Origin: Ischnura elegans
Lineage: Eukaryota; Arthropoda; Insecta; Odonata; Coenagrionidae
Length of the DNA: 64,000 bases
Reading direction: 5' to 3'
NCBI RefSeq assembly: GCF_921293095.1
Contig: NC_060254.1
Coordinates: 12,152,001-12,216,000 of the forward strand
How positions within the stretch are numbered: the first letter of the stretch is position 1; the number at the start of each line of letters is the position of its first letter. The position numbers and the translations under genes were made by a program. Positions 45,447 to 57,680 of this stretch are shown here, piece after piece. The notes under the pieces are model-generated. The model was given only the letters and a program-made list of their open reading frames with translations, searched no databases and was not told where the DNA came from.

Positions 45447-46553
45447 CAAATTATATTTCTTTAAAGTATTTTACTTGTCTTCCACTGTTCGTGCCCCATG
45501 CAGGGCGTAGAATCAACAGAAACACCGATGCGTGCGACAGGGAGGTAACAGGCTAATGGCCTCGCAGCAGTTCTCGGGTATTGAATGTAGCAAGAAATGG
45601 GCCCACCCCGAAAAGCAGAACGGGGTTTTACACGGGATGAAAGTTCTCTTTTTTTCTCCGAACTCGGGGCTGCCTGGGAATGAGACGGCCAGTTCAGGGA
45701 GGTTTTTACGGCGACATGGTTCTTTCGAGCAGGCCAGTTTCTAATGCTGGCCGGAAGAAAGAATTTACGGGGAGAAATTCCTGGAGGTAAGCGCATTGAA
45801 GGTACCGAAGCAAAAGCTTGGGAAACTGGAGAATACCGCTTGGCTTGGGAGAGACAGCATGGGTTTGACAATCGCAACTAATGACCTCTTGTGGGTGACG
45901 CAGCCAATGAGGCGGAAGTATGGACATACGTACCCACGCGGGCCGTAATGAGCTGGTACGTAGGAAGGAACAGTTAGAAATTCGCAGAGGGCTAGGAGAA
46001 AATTAGTAGAAATTTGCTATTCGCCGAGTAGTTGAGTCTGCGCAATTGTCCAGCCGAGCACCCGACATTTCCAGGCTCGCATCCGACATTCGCTCTATTA
46101 CCGGTCGTGAACTTGCATTTCTGCGTAAGTAACTGCACGTAATGAAAGAAGCACTGTCAATCGCATATAAGGGATAATCCAATAAGAGAGGAGTTCGAGC
46201 ACAGTTACCGTTTCAATACGGCCAGAGAAACCTTTACAATCAAAAGGGCGGAGTGATTTAGAAATATTGCGTCATGGTTACAAATAGGTAATCGGAAAGC
46301 ACATCATCATAATTCTAAAGTCAGCTGCGAATAATTTCGTTTGCTTGTTAACTCTATTGTTAGAATTCATTTAATGATAACTTCCTTTTAATACAGCCTT
46401 TAAATTAACGTTCCCGGCATATATACTTACTAAAAATCACTGTCAACATGAGGGCACAGATCACTTTAAAAGGATGAAAACATTTTTCATATTCATCACT
46501 AAATATTAGATGTGTATAATTAAGTAAGTATATAATTTCTTCACAACTTATGG
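45447..46553. other. Unassigned DNA
   Basis: 45.48-45.95 kb is GC-richer, with a 138-codon minus frame (45461-45877) of no recognised family. The rest is AT-rich. Confidence 0.4.
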
Positions 46554-46625
46554 TCCTCGGTAGTAAAGTGGTCAGTATTTCCGCCTGTCACGCGGGAGAC
46601 CGGGATTTGATTCCCCGCCTGGATG
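46554..46625 (+). pseudogene. tRNA-Asp(GTC) pseudogene
   Basis: Very close to animal tRNA-Asp through the D arm (GTAGTAAAGTGGTCAGTA), anticodon arm (CCGCCTGTCACGCGG, anticodon GTC) and variable region. The T arm carries changes (CCGGGATTTGATTCCCCG) and the acceptor stem no longer pairs (TCCTCGG against CCTGGAT). Probably a retro- or SINE-derived pseudogene; a tail rich in T follows. Confidence 0.8.
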
Positions 46626-46639
46626 AGATTTTCACTCTT

Positions 46640-49600
46640 CCATTTTATTTTCTTTGTTTTTGTAAGTGTATGGGGTACAGTATATGCCAAACTGGATGTC
46701 GCGCGTTCGAGAACCTCTCTTTTCCAAAGATTTTCACGCTTGGTCTCTTCAGTTGAAATTTCAAAACTAAAAATAGTTGACCAATTAAACTAACCCTTGA
46801 GCAAGCTATTCTTAGTCCTCTTATGCTAGAGTAAATTCATAGAGAAAATATTCCACAAGTACTTTGATTTGTCTTCACAACCAGTTTCAAAACTTTCAAT
46901 ACATTAATTATCTCCAGTTGAGGATAATACGATATGTATTGAAATAAGTCACGATGTGGACTTTATGTACTTGCGGAAATTTGTTACTAGATTTTGATTT
47001 ATTAGCATGATAGAATTTCAATAGATTGAGCCTGTCTGTTTTAAGTTGAAATTTTTTTATCTAAGATTGAAATTTGCGACTGCAAGTGAGGAAAATCTGA
47101 TTTTTAAACCAACAATAAATAGGGGTTAAAAAGAGGGCATGAACTAGCAGAAACCCAATGAAAATCAAGGTGGATCAATTAGATCCATAATTTATACCGT
47201 CATATGCCATACCATATTCATTAACTATCTAAAATAATGGCTTCCCTTTTAAACTCTGAATATTATTTTAAATATACACGGGCGTTTTTAAAAGGATACG
47301 CATTTTTGTGACATTTTAAATCATCCGGAAGTGGAGTTAAAATATTAGCTCTTGGCAAACATTGTCACCAGGAAAATGCCAGATGTAATGTGTTGCTAAG
47401 TAAACTAAATGCTTCCCACTTGGCGGATAAATAAAATGCCTCGCAACGACGCAACGAGAGGGGATGAAATACCTAGTAAGCGCGAAATGGCAGTTCATTT
47501 TTGATATGATCTAGTTCTGCTGAATTATATTTCACGCACCGTTTCCAACGTCCGAATTCGATCAAAATATTGAATTTCTTGCAAGTACTAATACTCAGTG
47601 TCATTTCACAATAATTCAACACATATTTTATGATCATTTTCGAATGCTTTTTGCCGAGATGGAAATTATATATCATGATAACACCCGCTTTGGCACGTGA
47701 AAATTGGTTTATTGTTCAGTTATTAATCACGCATGTAATGCAAATGACTTTTTTTCCAAACTTATCATGCTCACCATTTGCCATCGATATCCCGGTCCAT
47801 GATGTGTTTGGCTAAGCGTGGCATTAAGCACCACTGAATCAACAAAGAATTTCCAGATGCAGTGGGAATTGGGAATAATTTTTAATGAAATATTTTTCGA
47901 TTTTTCTCCCACGCTTTCATAAATTTCCGTACCAGCTGCAATGCACATGCACTAATTCCACAAGTTTACGTGTGCTCCTCCTAAAAACTTCGTGATATTC
48001 ATCAAGTAAAATTTAAGCGTGCAGAAAACCCTAAAGCCTTGCTAGCTCTCCGAAGGAAGAATTGTAGGACTTGCTGGGAAACCTATGGTAATAAAGGAAA
48101 CGGTTAAATAAGATTTTAAACAACGGAATATCTTTGCAATTACGTCAAAACCTTTCAATTCCTGCATTAACCACAATGAGTTACCCATATTTACTAATGA
48201 GTAAAATTAAATACCTGCGGGACTCCAACATCGTTGATTCATAATCAGTTAGGTATAAAAGCCCCCCTTATTCATTACTAATATCCATATATACATTATT
48301 ATAGGCTTTGCGGATTTTTAAATTAGAGTGAAACAATTTTTCTACTTTCATTCAATACAAAATGTAGTTCAAAGTCATCAGTTCATTTCTATTCTAAGGA
48401 GGATATCAGATTCGATCTGAAAAGATTACTAAGGAAAATAAATATGTATTGGCATGCAAAAAGAGATATTTGTTAAATAAAGGTACCCATTCAAATATTA
48501 CCACATTTAGACAGGGAGTGAGTATGTGAATGATTATGATACTTGAGAAAAATCAGAGAAAAGGAATGAGAAATTCAAGGAAAAGCAGCAGTGAAAGTCA
48601 TAGTTTGAGGGTTGAGAAAATATCTAATGTAGGAAACTAATAGCACGAGGGGATGGTTACGATTAGGAAAATAAAAAAGTATGCATGGTCAAATAGATGA
48701 AGATAATTGTCAAATTTAATAAATTAATGCAGTGTTGAAGAGGAAAAATATTCCGTTGTAAATTTCAAATCTGGGAAAAAATATTAAATTAATTTCACTG
48801 AGTGCTTTTCCCTTAAAAAGAGCAATGTTGTACTTTAACCGCGGAATCGTAATGAGAGGGAAGAGGAACCCGATAGAAGCATTAAAAAAGCCGGAGAAAA
48901 TATATTAAATGTAAATCATATCTTCTTTTTTATAGATTTTACTAATGGGAACGGTAAAAATTAATAACCCTTCGCTCTGTGAATTATGTTACGTTGGAAT
49001 AGAGATATTGAGAGGGCTAAAAGGTGTGAATCGTGCAGAATCAATAAACGGTGCAAAATGTTTTCAGCTAATTTTATCATAAAACTAAGTTCTAAAAAAC
49101 TAACTCCAATTACCTATTAATGAGAGGAGAATATTACTTGACGGACGACAAATTTCCGAGAAATAATCGCGAGAAAGCTATTTGGTGAAAGCAAGCCGAA
49201 CGTAAAAGGCAGCAATTACTACCCAAGTAATTCCAACTTTTTTCCATATCAGTTTTTTAGGCCATGCAATATTCTCCACAGGCTATTCACTAACATTAAT
49301 CAAATTCATTTAACATTGATGAACAGGACGTTGATATCAGCCATAATTACTTCGGTATTTGTTAGAACGAGTCATTTCTCGTTTTCTTAAAAAAATGTAA
49401 GCTTCTGAATCCAAAAAAAAATTGTTCACTAGACGTAGAATTCCATCAAGTCATCCTTTTTATTTCGAGCAGTACAGTGTGAGCATATGCCTGAGTTTCT
49501 CCCCGATAAATTAAAATTCCTTTCAACGTGCCTGTTCAACGCTACGGTTCATTAAAGAATGGCCAGATTCTCAGTGAGCGATTCCTCCCCTGAATGAGAG

Positions 49601-50708
49601 GTTCTACATGTGTGAAAAAATGACCTAGAAAATGACGTCACGAACTCGTGAGAATTAGGCGTTAAATTTAGCGTTTTTTCATTTTAAAACAATGAGATAT
49701 TGGCTTATTAAAGAAATTTTACAGTTGGAACATATCTTTTTTCTTAATTCTGCCGAATTCTTTTAACGAAAAGCGATTTTGAATATAAGTAAACGACCCC
49801 AATTTTTGCTTTAATTCCACCTCGCAAGTTGTCTTTTTCTTTTCATCCGTCCTTTTTCACGTTCATTGGGTAATAAGCTTTTCAAGACGTGCAAAGTGTC
49901 AAAACCTTTGGCCAGGATTCATGAGTTTTTCCCTCGTTACCGTCGCCGGAGAAATATCGAGTGACATAGAGGTTGACCTAAAGCTTTAACAACCGCTCGA
50001 CTTTCTGCGGCGAGTTGCTTATGCGGACGCTAAATAGTACCTACAAGGCCAATGGCGAGATAGGGCGGAAGGAGTGGGCGAGTTGGTGTTTTAAGCCGGC
50101 TTTTCCTCGGTGCCGCGAACGCACGGAATAAATACCCCGCGATAAATCACATCGCCAGAGTCCACGCGCGGTCTCAAACGAGGCCCGAGATTTATCGACG
50201 GAGAACCGATTTCACATCCCCTCATCTTCTTTTTATCATCATCTGCCCGCGCGGAATGAACGAAAGAAAAAAAACAGAGCAGAAGAGAATAATCGGCATT
50301 CCCGTGCACTCGTCAACAAAAAAACAAGTTTCTGAAACAGGAGGTAAACGCATCTGTACGGATTCGAGTCGAGATATAATGGAAGATGGAAGAATTGTTT
50401 GAAAAAAAGCAGGCCACTCTCTGTAAGACCTTGAGGAAACCTCTTTCACTGCTTATGAATGCCTTAGAATAAAGCTGGATCCCCGGTACTTCAAGAAAGT
50501 CAGGACATCTATCGTAGGAGTAAAACATGAGGCACCTGCCGACAGTGGATTATGCAGCGGAGGAAAACATAAGGCCGTGTTTATTTCGGGATAATATGGT
50601 TTTCTATCTTTCATTATTTCAGCTATTTAAAAAAAAAAGCTTGAAAAATGATGAGATCTGAGCTTCCATTTATTTCGAAAGTTGGGGCCTATGTCCTTAT
50701 TTTTGAGT
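46640..50708. other. Long AT-rich stretch, no gene recognised
   Basis: Frames are short (up to 75 codons) without domains. 49.9-50.3 kb is locally CG-richer. No repeat pairs were seen. Confidence 0.5.
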
Positions 50709-51356
50709 AATAGAATGGTTTCCTTTTACTTTTTTATTGCCTAAATCGAAAGATTATTACTCCTGGAGTACGTATTTCACGCTTTTAGATTTTTAATGAC
50801 GATATCTATTTTTCGCGATTAAATGAAAAGTGAAAATTTTCAAGCGCGCGAAAACGCGACGGCTAATTGTAAGTATGAATGCTGGGAAAACTCCGTGTGA
50901 CGTCGTTCTGGTTCCTGCTGCCGCAAGTGAGGTGACCTTGGGGCGAGGCTTTGAGCACTGATACGATGCAGGCTGCTAGCAGGTAGCGCTTGGCTTTAAT
51001 AAAGATTATTAATTCCCTATCGAACGAAGAAAACTTTCCGACCCTAGGCAGTTTTAATAGGTGATTATTAAGAAATTTTTCCTGAGCTCTGTGTCACATG
51101 CATGCATTGGTAATCTCAGACGATGTTAAACCGCTATCTACTTATATAGAAACTAGGTCCCTGTGACGTCACGTGGAGTGGCATCGCATGGGCGCCAAAC
51201 TGGCGTTTTTCAAATACGGTTAAAATTGACCATTGCCATTTGTCTGAACTGTGATTTCTAAAACCAAATAATTTTTATATTATGAATACACTAATGGTGG
51301 GTCACGAATCACAGTCAATGCCTTTCGTTTTCTTTGTAGAAGGAAACTACCCTATT
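50709..51356 (-). mobile_element. CRE-MITE copy C (inverted)
   Basis: Reverse orientation relative to copies A and B. Ends AATAGAATGGTTTCCTTTT and the inverse of AATAGGGTAGTTTCCTTC. It contains CTGTGACGTCACGTGGAGTG, the GGTAGCGCTTGGC block and CTCCGTGTGACGTCGTTCTG. No ORF. Confidence 0.75.
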
Positions 51357-53788
51357 AGCTATGAAACCCCAAAGTTCTTAACTTAGTCTCAGGGGGCTTC
51401 AAGCTATTGCCACGGCTCACATGCGCAATTCCTCTTCCCTCACTATCCAGAGAGGAAACTGGATGCTCATCCATATCTCTGAATGGCTATTTATAATCAA
51501 GCGAGAATTTTACCATAATTTTTGTTCAGTTAGCATCATTCCTTGTTTTGTATAAATTGAGGAAGATGACAATGATTTTTAAATATTTGTGAAATTTTAT
51601 TACGCTTTCCCGTTAATTTGAAACGTTATAATATAACGTAAAAATCTACACGCATTTTTGTTAAAATAATGGTAAGACAACTAAAATAAAGACATCTTTT
51701 ATGGCAACCTCATTATTATCCAAATTACAGACACTCGAAAATTGGCTACTTACGCAGTGCTCGCCTGAGAGGCCATTTTTCATGTAATTTTTTTAATGGC
51801 GGAAAGATACAAAATTTTAATTTGGGATATTGCAATAGGTAAATTTGAAAGCAATTTTTTAAGACCCTTAACAATCTGTGAAATATATCAAACGGTGAGC
51901 CCACGATTCCTGCATGAGTTGGATGGAATGGTCCTTTGGATCCCTCGGGTTGAATAACGTTAAAGGCTCTCTCAATCTCCCAGTCACTAATCATACCGAA
52001 GACGTAATTATTTTTGAATGCATACGTAATTGATATTTTGCATTGCGATCGCCGCTCTGGTATATCACTAACCATTAATGGGGGAAAAATTCCCACAATA
52101 CGAAAGAAAAAATAAGAAATCTGCCCGAATGGCGTTCTTATGAGAAGAACAGAAAAAAAGAGAGAAGAATCGCATATTAGATGATCAAATAGAAAGTGAG
52201 AAAAATATTAGATAGACATTTCAGGAATTCGAATCCTGAAGCATATAAAGCAGAAAGGTCCAACGGACTTGTCGAAAGTGAAAAAGAAAAAAATAGACCT
52301 AGGGAATAAAACGCCTCCTTTTCCCCATGATGTTCTTTAAGTTTAAAAATTAAAAACTGTTTCACCATTTGTTAACCTAGGCTATATGGGACGGTAATCG
52401 GAGGAAAAAGGTATGCATATGTATCGAAATTATTTTCCCTTCTTATAGATTGGTTCTTGGCTTAAGATAAGCCGTTAAACCTACTTAGTTAAGAAAAAGG
52501 CCTTCCTCTTGGAATTGCTCTTCCCTTTAATCTCGTCTTTTGGAGCCGATTATACAATAAAAGTTGATATCCTAGCTGTCTGAAGGTTATTTTTTGTGAA
52601 TGGCAGTATGATTTACGAGACATTAACGCGTTTAACATTCCAGAAGTACTTTAGGTGCTCACACATTAGTTTCGACTATTTCAAGGAGGCAACTAGATGC
52701 TCCTCAACAAACAATCCGTGAAATTGATGGGAAGGTAAAAAACCAGTGTCGTGAAGATAAGGATTACCGCTTAACAGGGTGATTGGGATGACCGATTGGA
52801 TAGACGTTAAGGACGGTGTCTCCAATGAATGGTCGTCCTGGGATGAGATGGGCGGAATTCCTTAGACCAGGGGTGGTTCACATCTTAACCGCAGCCACCC
52901 CTGACACCCTCCACGATCGCGTCCGTCCTATTCATCAGGATTAAGCCAAGGGCCGCGTAAACGTTTTCCAGCGCATATAACAGATGACGATCGGAAGGAA
53001 TTAAGATTATGATTCACGGCGTATCCGAGCGAGGAATCTCACCGCTGGAGGAAGAGCTGAGGAGGATGCCGAAGATGAACCGCCTATCCCCACCCTCATC
53101 TCAACACTCCCTGCCTTACACCCCTTCCGATGCCCACCCACTTGAGCGCGCCCACCCCCTCTTAACCCCTTAGAGTGAGGGTGAGCACCCTTACGGAAAA
53201 AAATATTTAAAAAAACTCCACTGGACGAGGAAGAGAACCCTTTTATTCTTCGAGTTTTCAGAATTGGCTATTACCAACTCCGAACAGCTTAATCTTTATT
53301 GCCTCCGATAATGCCCCAAGCCTTTAAAGATATTCGAAAGTCATCCGAGCGTCAAGTCAGGCTTAAGAAAAAAGTGCTCGTGAAGGCGAGGAGGGAGTTA
53401 TACGGGAGGGAACGGAGAATGGGGGAGGGATGCGTTCGTACCCGTATCTATATTCATTTCTCATCCCATAATATTTTACATCCATGCAGGAAAAAAGTCA
53501 CAGAGATGCAAGAAGGGATACCACCTGAGGAAATAATGTTTTCACGATAGAAAAAATATATTAAAGCTGGATTTCAGAGAACTGCTCCTGCGCTAGATAC
53601 CACAGAGATATTTCTTCTCCTTCTACCTCACAGGTTACTCACTCAATCATCCATCTCGAAGGTTAGTTTGAATAGGTGTGGCTAGAGCTCACACCAGACT
53701 AAAAATAACTCACTAGTGTGTGAACCTCACATATTTGGGGTATTTCAGGGGGCATTTCTTTTCTCAAGGTCACCTCACAGCAGGACTT
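51357..53788. other. Unassigned, mostly AT-rich DNA
   Basis: The 116-codon minus frame at 51746-52096 and the 83-codon frame at 53299-53550 have no known domain. Nothing else is recognised. Confidence 0.45.
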
Positions 53789-54300
53789 AGGCCGTTTTCC
53801 AATCCACGTAGTATGCACTCATTCCCTCGTTCCCTTTCACCCTACTCCCTTACTAATGCTCTACTGGTGCCATTAAGTGTGAACGGAAATAATGAAAACT
53901 ATTGACAGTAACGAAATGTGAAGCGCAAGGTAATGTTAGGACATCTGGTGGTTGATTTAAGAATCAATTTCACCCTGCTTCTCGGTTTGTTTACGTTTGT
54001 AATTTATACTGCTTAGTACTTTGACTTTTCTGGCACCGATTGGACGCTCTCTCTGCACATAAGAAACACAAAATTACTTACAACTCCTGTTCAAGATTTC
54101 TGAGTTTTCCATTGCCGCCATTTTCTCGTCCACTTCCTACGAGGGGAAGGTAGCGAGGGAGCATCCGCGTTCCCTTGTTCACTTACCCTTCGTTCCCTTG
54201 CGCCCTCGCCGATTGGATTCACCCTTGCTGTCGTCACATCCGTAAGTTGACGATTGAAAAGTGTACGAAGGGTGAATAATTACGAATTGGAAAACGGCCT
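53789..54300. mobile_element. TIR element with AGGCCGTTTTCCAAT ends
   Basis: 512 bp starting AGGCCGTTTTCCAATCCACG and ending with the inverse of AGGCCGTTTTCCAATTCG. Subterminal CCCTCGTTCCCT or CCTTCGTTCCC words occur on both sides. No ORF and no clear target duplication, so the superfamily is open. Confidence 0.65.
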
Positions 54301-54839
54301 TTGTTCGGGGTGTCCGGGGATCCCTGAACCGCTACTAATGTCGGTGACAAAACGATGCGCCGCTGTATTCTGCAAATTTATATCTGGGCTTCAGTGCATG
54401 CTATAATAATAAATAACACGTCATTTTAAATAAAATTTTATTTTAATTTCTGATATATTTTTTTCTTTATGAAAAATTCACACGTCGTTGACGTTGTTGT
54501 AGATACGCCAGTGCAATAAATGACTCCGCGCACCATAAAATTAGCCAATTTGTCAACTTCATGAACTTTATGACATAATCTAGGAAAAACTAATACATCT
54601 AAAGCATTTATCTTCCATAGTGAGTTGCAAACATTAATTTTGATTAATAAAATGGCTTTTCCGTATTATTAGAACGCATATTTTGTTGTTGATTAATGAA
54701 AATGTTTAAACATCATCTTGCTCTACAGTTTACCCTGAAAGAAAAAATGCAACTGATGGAAACATTTTTTAATTTATCTGTAATTTTTCTATGATCCATA
54801 ATCTATAAAGATACCATATAATTGCCAAACGCGGACCAG

Positions 54840-55050
54840 TGACTGTTCCCGGGAAGCAAGGCTGCTGTACAGGGAAAGGCGTGAAGTCCGTTGAGCCTCC
54901 TCCGACCGCGGATCAAAGAAATACAAAGTACTCTACCCATTTCTTTTACATTTATGGTATATGCTTCTAATGGCATTTACAATAAAACTGTACTCTAAAT
55001 CTAGTAGATCAGAGGAAAAGCGCTCTACCCACTAGGTCAACACGCACCTG
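54840..55050 (-). mobile_element. Possible tRNA-derived SINE remnant
   Basis: On the minus strand TGACCTAGTGGGTAGAGCGC resembles a tRNA box A, and a second similar word (AATGGGTAGAGTACTT) lies about 80 bp on, followed by GATCCGCGGTCGGAGG. No clear box B, so this is tentative. Confidence 0.3.
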
Positions 55051-55341
55051 TACAGGTGAGGCAGATGTCACAGGTGTAAATGAGCTTATATTAAGGGTGA
55101 CATGGACTTCACTCTTTTCTTCCTCAGATATGTCTCAAGTAATTATAAATGTCCGCAAGCAATGACATGGCATTGGAGACACAGATATATATATAGATCG
55201 GAGACATTTCAGTCCACCATTTTTTTTAAAGAATGTTAGTATACTAATACTTACCTACAAGGAACACTCACGAAGTGATACTCTCCGTATTCCTTCAAGT
55301 TTGATGAGATGCTAGGGTACCATTTAACATTATATGTGAAT

Positions 55342-56008
55342 AATAGGGTGGTTTCCTATTATTTTTTTATTGCCTAAATCGAAAGATTATTACTCCTAGA
55401 GTACGCATCCCACGCATTTAGAATTTTAAATGACGATATCTATTTCTCGCGATTTAATAAAAAGTGAAAATTTTCAAGCGCGCGAAAACGCGACGGCTAA
55501 GTATGAATGCTGGGAAAACTCCGTGTGACGTCGTTCTGGCTCCCGCTGCCGCAAGTGAGGTTACCTTGGGGCGAGGCTTTGAGCGCTGATACGACGCAGG
55601 ATGCTAGCAGGTAGCCGAGTACCCTGCCAGCAGGTAGCGCTTGGCTTAAATAAGGATTATTAATATCTTATCAAGCGAATGAAACTCTCCAACCATAGGC
55701 AGTTTTTATAGGTGATCATTCAAACATTTTTCCCTGAGCTCAGTGCCTCATGCATGCATTGGTAACCTCAGACGATGTAAAACTCCTATTCACTCCTATA
55801 GAAACTAGGTCCCTGTGACGTCACGTGGAGTGGCATCGTATGGGCGCCAATCTGGCCTTTTTCAAATGCGGTTAAAATTGACCATTGCCATTCGTCTAAA
55901 CTGGGATTTGTAAAACCAAATAATTTGTATATTATGAATACAATAATGGTGGGTAACGAATCGCAATCAATGCCTTTCCTTTTCTTTGATGAAGGATACT
56001 ACCCTATT
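55342..56008 (-). mobile_element. CRE-MITE copy D (inverted)
   Basis: Same orientation as copy C. Left end AATAGGGTGGTTTCCTATTA, right end the inverse of AATAGGGTAGTATCCTTC. It shares the internal duplication (TAGCAGGTAG, CCGAGTACCCTG, CAGCAGGTAGCG) with copy B. It retains both TGACGTC sites. Confidence 0.78.
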
Positions 56009-57544
56009 GCATGTCCTTTCGTAGCCAATGAACCGAAATATTTGCTTCCAACGTTAGTTCCAATTTCCCTCAAAATACTCCTTTACTCAAAGAATAACTC
56101 ATGATAGCCGTAGCATTTCTGGTTCACTGACAATGAGAGCATACTTCATTTCGATACTTCATGTGGCAACACGATCAAATATGAGAAGATCAGGTTCGTT
56201 CGTGGGAGGTCTACGAAATTTTCCTGGGAAGATAGGCTGAGTTCATCTTTCGCAACTCCAGCCGAGAAAAAATCATTATGGTATTTAACCTCTCCTGACC
56301 TGCTATAATTAACATCCATTGACCTGTGACTGTTTCTTCAAATTCCGTTACAAATATTGAAGAGTCGCATGGACCGCTGGTAATTAAAGGGCCCCGTTGA
56401 GGCATCCCACTTACGAAGGCAACCCTTGACCTGATATTTTTACGCAATCCTAGTGACCTCCTTGTATATATGAATCTGACTTTGCTCTATTATGTCATTT
56501 TATCGCCGTTTAATTCCAGTACAATCGTCAAATCACGCCATTTTGTTCGTATTTAAATAACGACCGTTTAATAAATTAATGGAAATGGTAATAAGAAATA
56601 CCACCTGATATTTTCAAGAACCATAAATTGAGGAGGAGGCATCTTAAATCATCAGTACTCAAATCAGAGAAATATTTTTAACGAACTGAGTGCCTATGTA
56701 TGAATGCCCAATTATTATCACTCAGCAGGAATTGTAATTTACTTCACATCTCTAGCCGACAATCAAATCTTAGTTCGAAGAGTACCTAATATTCTTGCAT
56801 ACAATTTAGAGCTGAATTCTCCCCTGATGATAACTCTCTTGCGAACTACGTCACCATATCGTTATAATCTATACGTTAAGACCTCAAAGGCAATAGTGTG
56901 CCAACTTGGAAAGCGAAAAATCATCTAAATGTGATTGCGAAAGTATTTTCATAACACTGCATTTCTGTGGATCCGCCACATCCTCAAAGTATAAGATAGA
57001 TAAGTCACGCATAGGAGCAAAATACTCACTACACTAGCTTGTATTAATATTAAAATATGTTCAAAAAGATATTCAACTTAGGTGCCGGAATAAAATGAGA
57101 AATTCTTTTTCTTGATTCGGACTAATTAGTAACACTTTAAATCGATTTACAGTGGAAACTTATCACATGACACCGCTTCCTACCGGTTCTATTACGTACC
57201 TCTCATTTCGTATTTAAAAATTCGGCTGGGTGGGTCTAGTGCCTATGGGAAACGGAAGCGAACAAGAGGGAGGTGGCAAAGATTCTGAATGTGTGGTCTC
57301 CGCGAGGCATAATGAACTTTTCAGTTGAATACAAGCTTCCGTTTTTTGATGCAAGTGATAAGACTCAGACCTGAGTGAGAATAGATGTTAAGAGAAAGAT
57401 AAGAAGGACATTGACATGTTCAAGAAAAGGTTAAAATTTGGCTTTGAGACCAGAAATGCTGTAAAATATCTAGTACCCGTGACGGAATACATATGAGTAA
57501 GTACTGAAACTTAAAAATCTCAAGGAAAACCTCAAGCAGATCTA
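56009..57544. other. Unassigned AT-rich DNA
   Basis: Short frames only; no repeat pairs or RNA genes recognised. Confidence 0.5.
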
Positions 57545-57680
57545 AAATAATTGTTATCAGGTTTCCAACCGGTTTTAGGACAGCATGATGAATGCTGACG
57601 TTTCGTTGGGAGATTTTCCCTGCATCTTCAGGCTGGTATTGCTGACGCTGACTCCATCTTTAGAGTTTTCTGCCGCGAAG
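57545..57680 (-). repeat. Hammerhead-like/Penelope-type motif remnant
   Basis: On the minus strand CTGAAGA (57625-57631), a possible stem with GGGA/TCCC, then CGAAACGTC (57598-57606), as in foldback 2. CCGGTTTTAGGAC or its complement lies beside it. No second arm is visible here and no ORF. Confidence 0.4.

Noticed and set aside
46554..46625. Functional tRNA-Asp gene
   Set aside because: Acceptor stem does not pair and the T arm is altered, so it is called a pseudogene.
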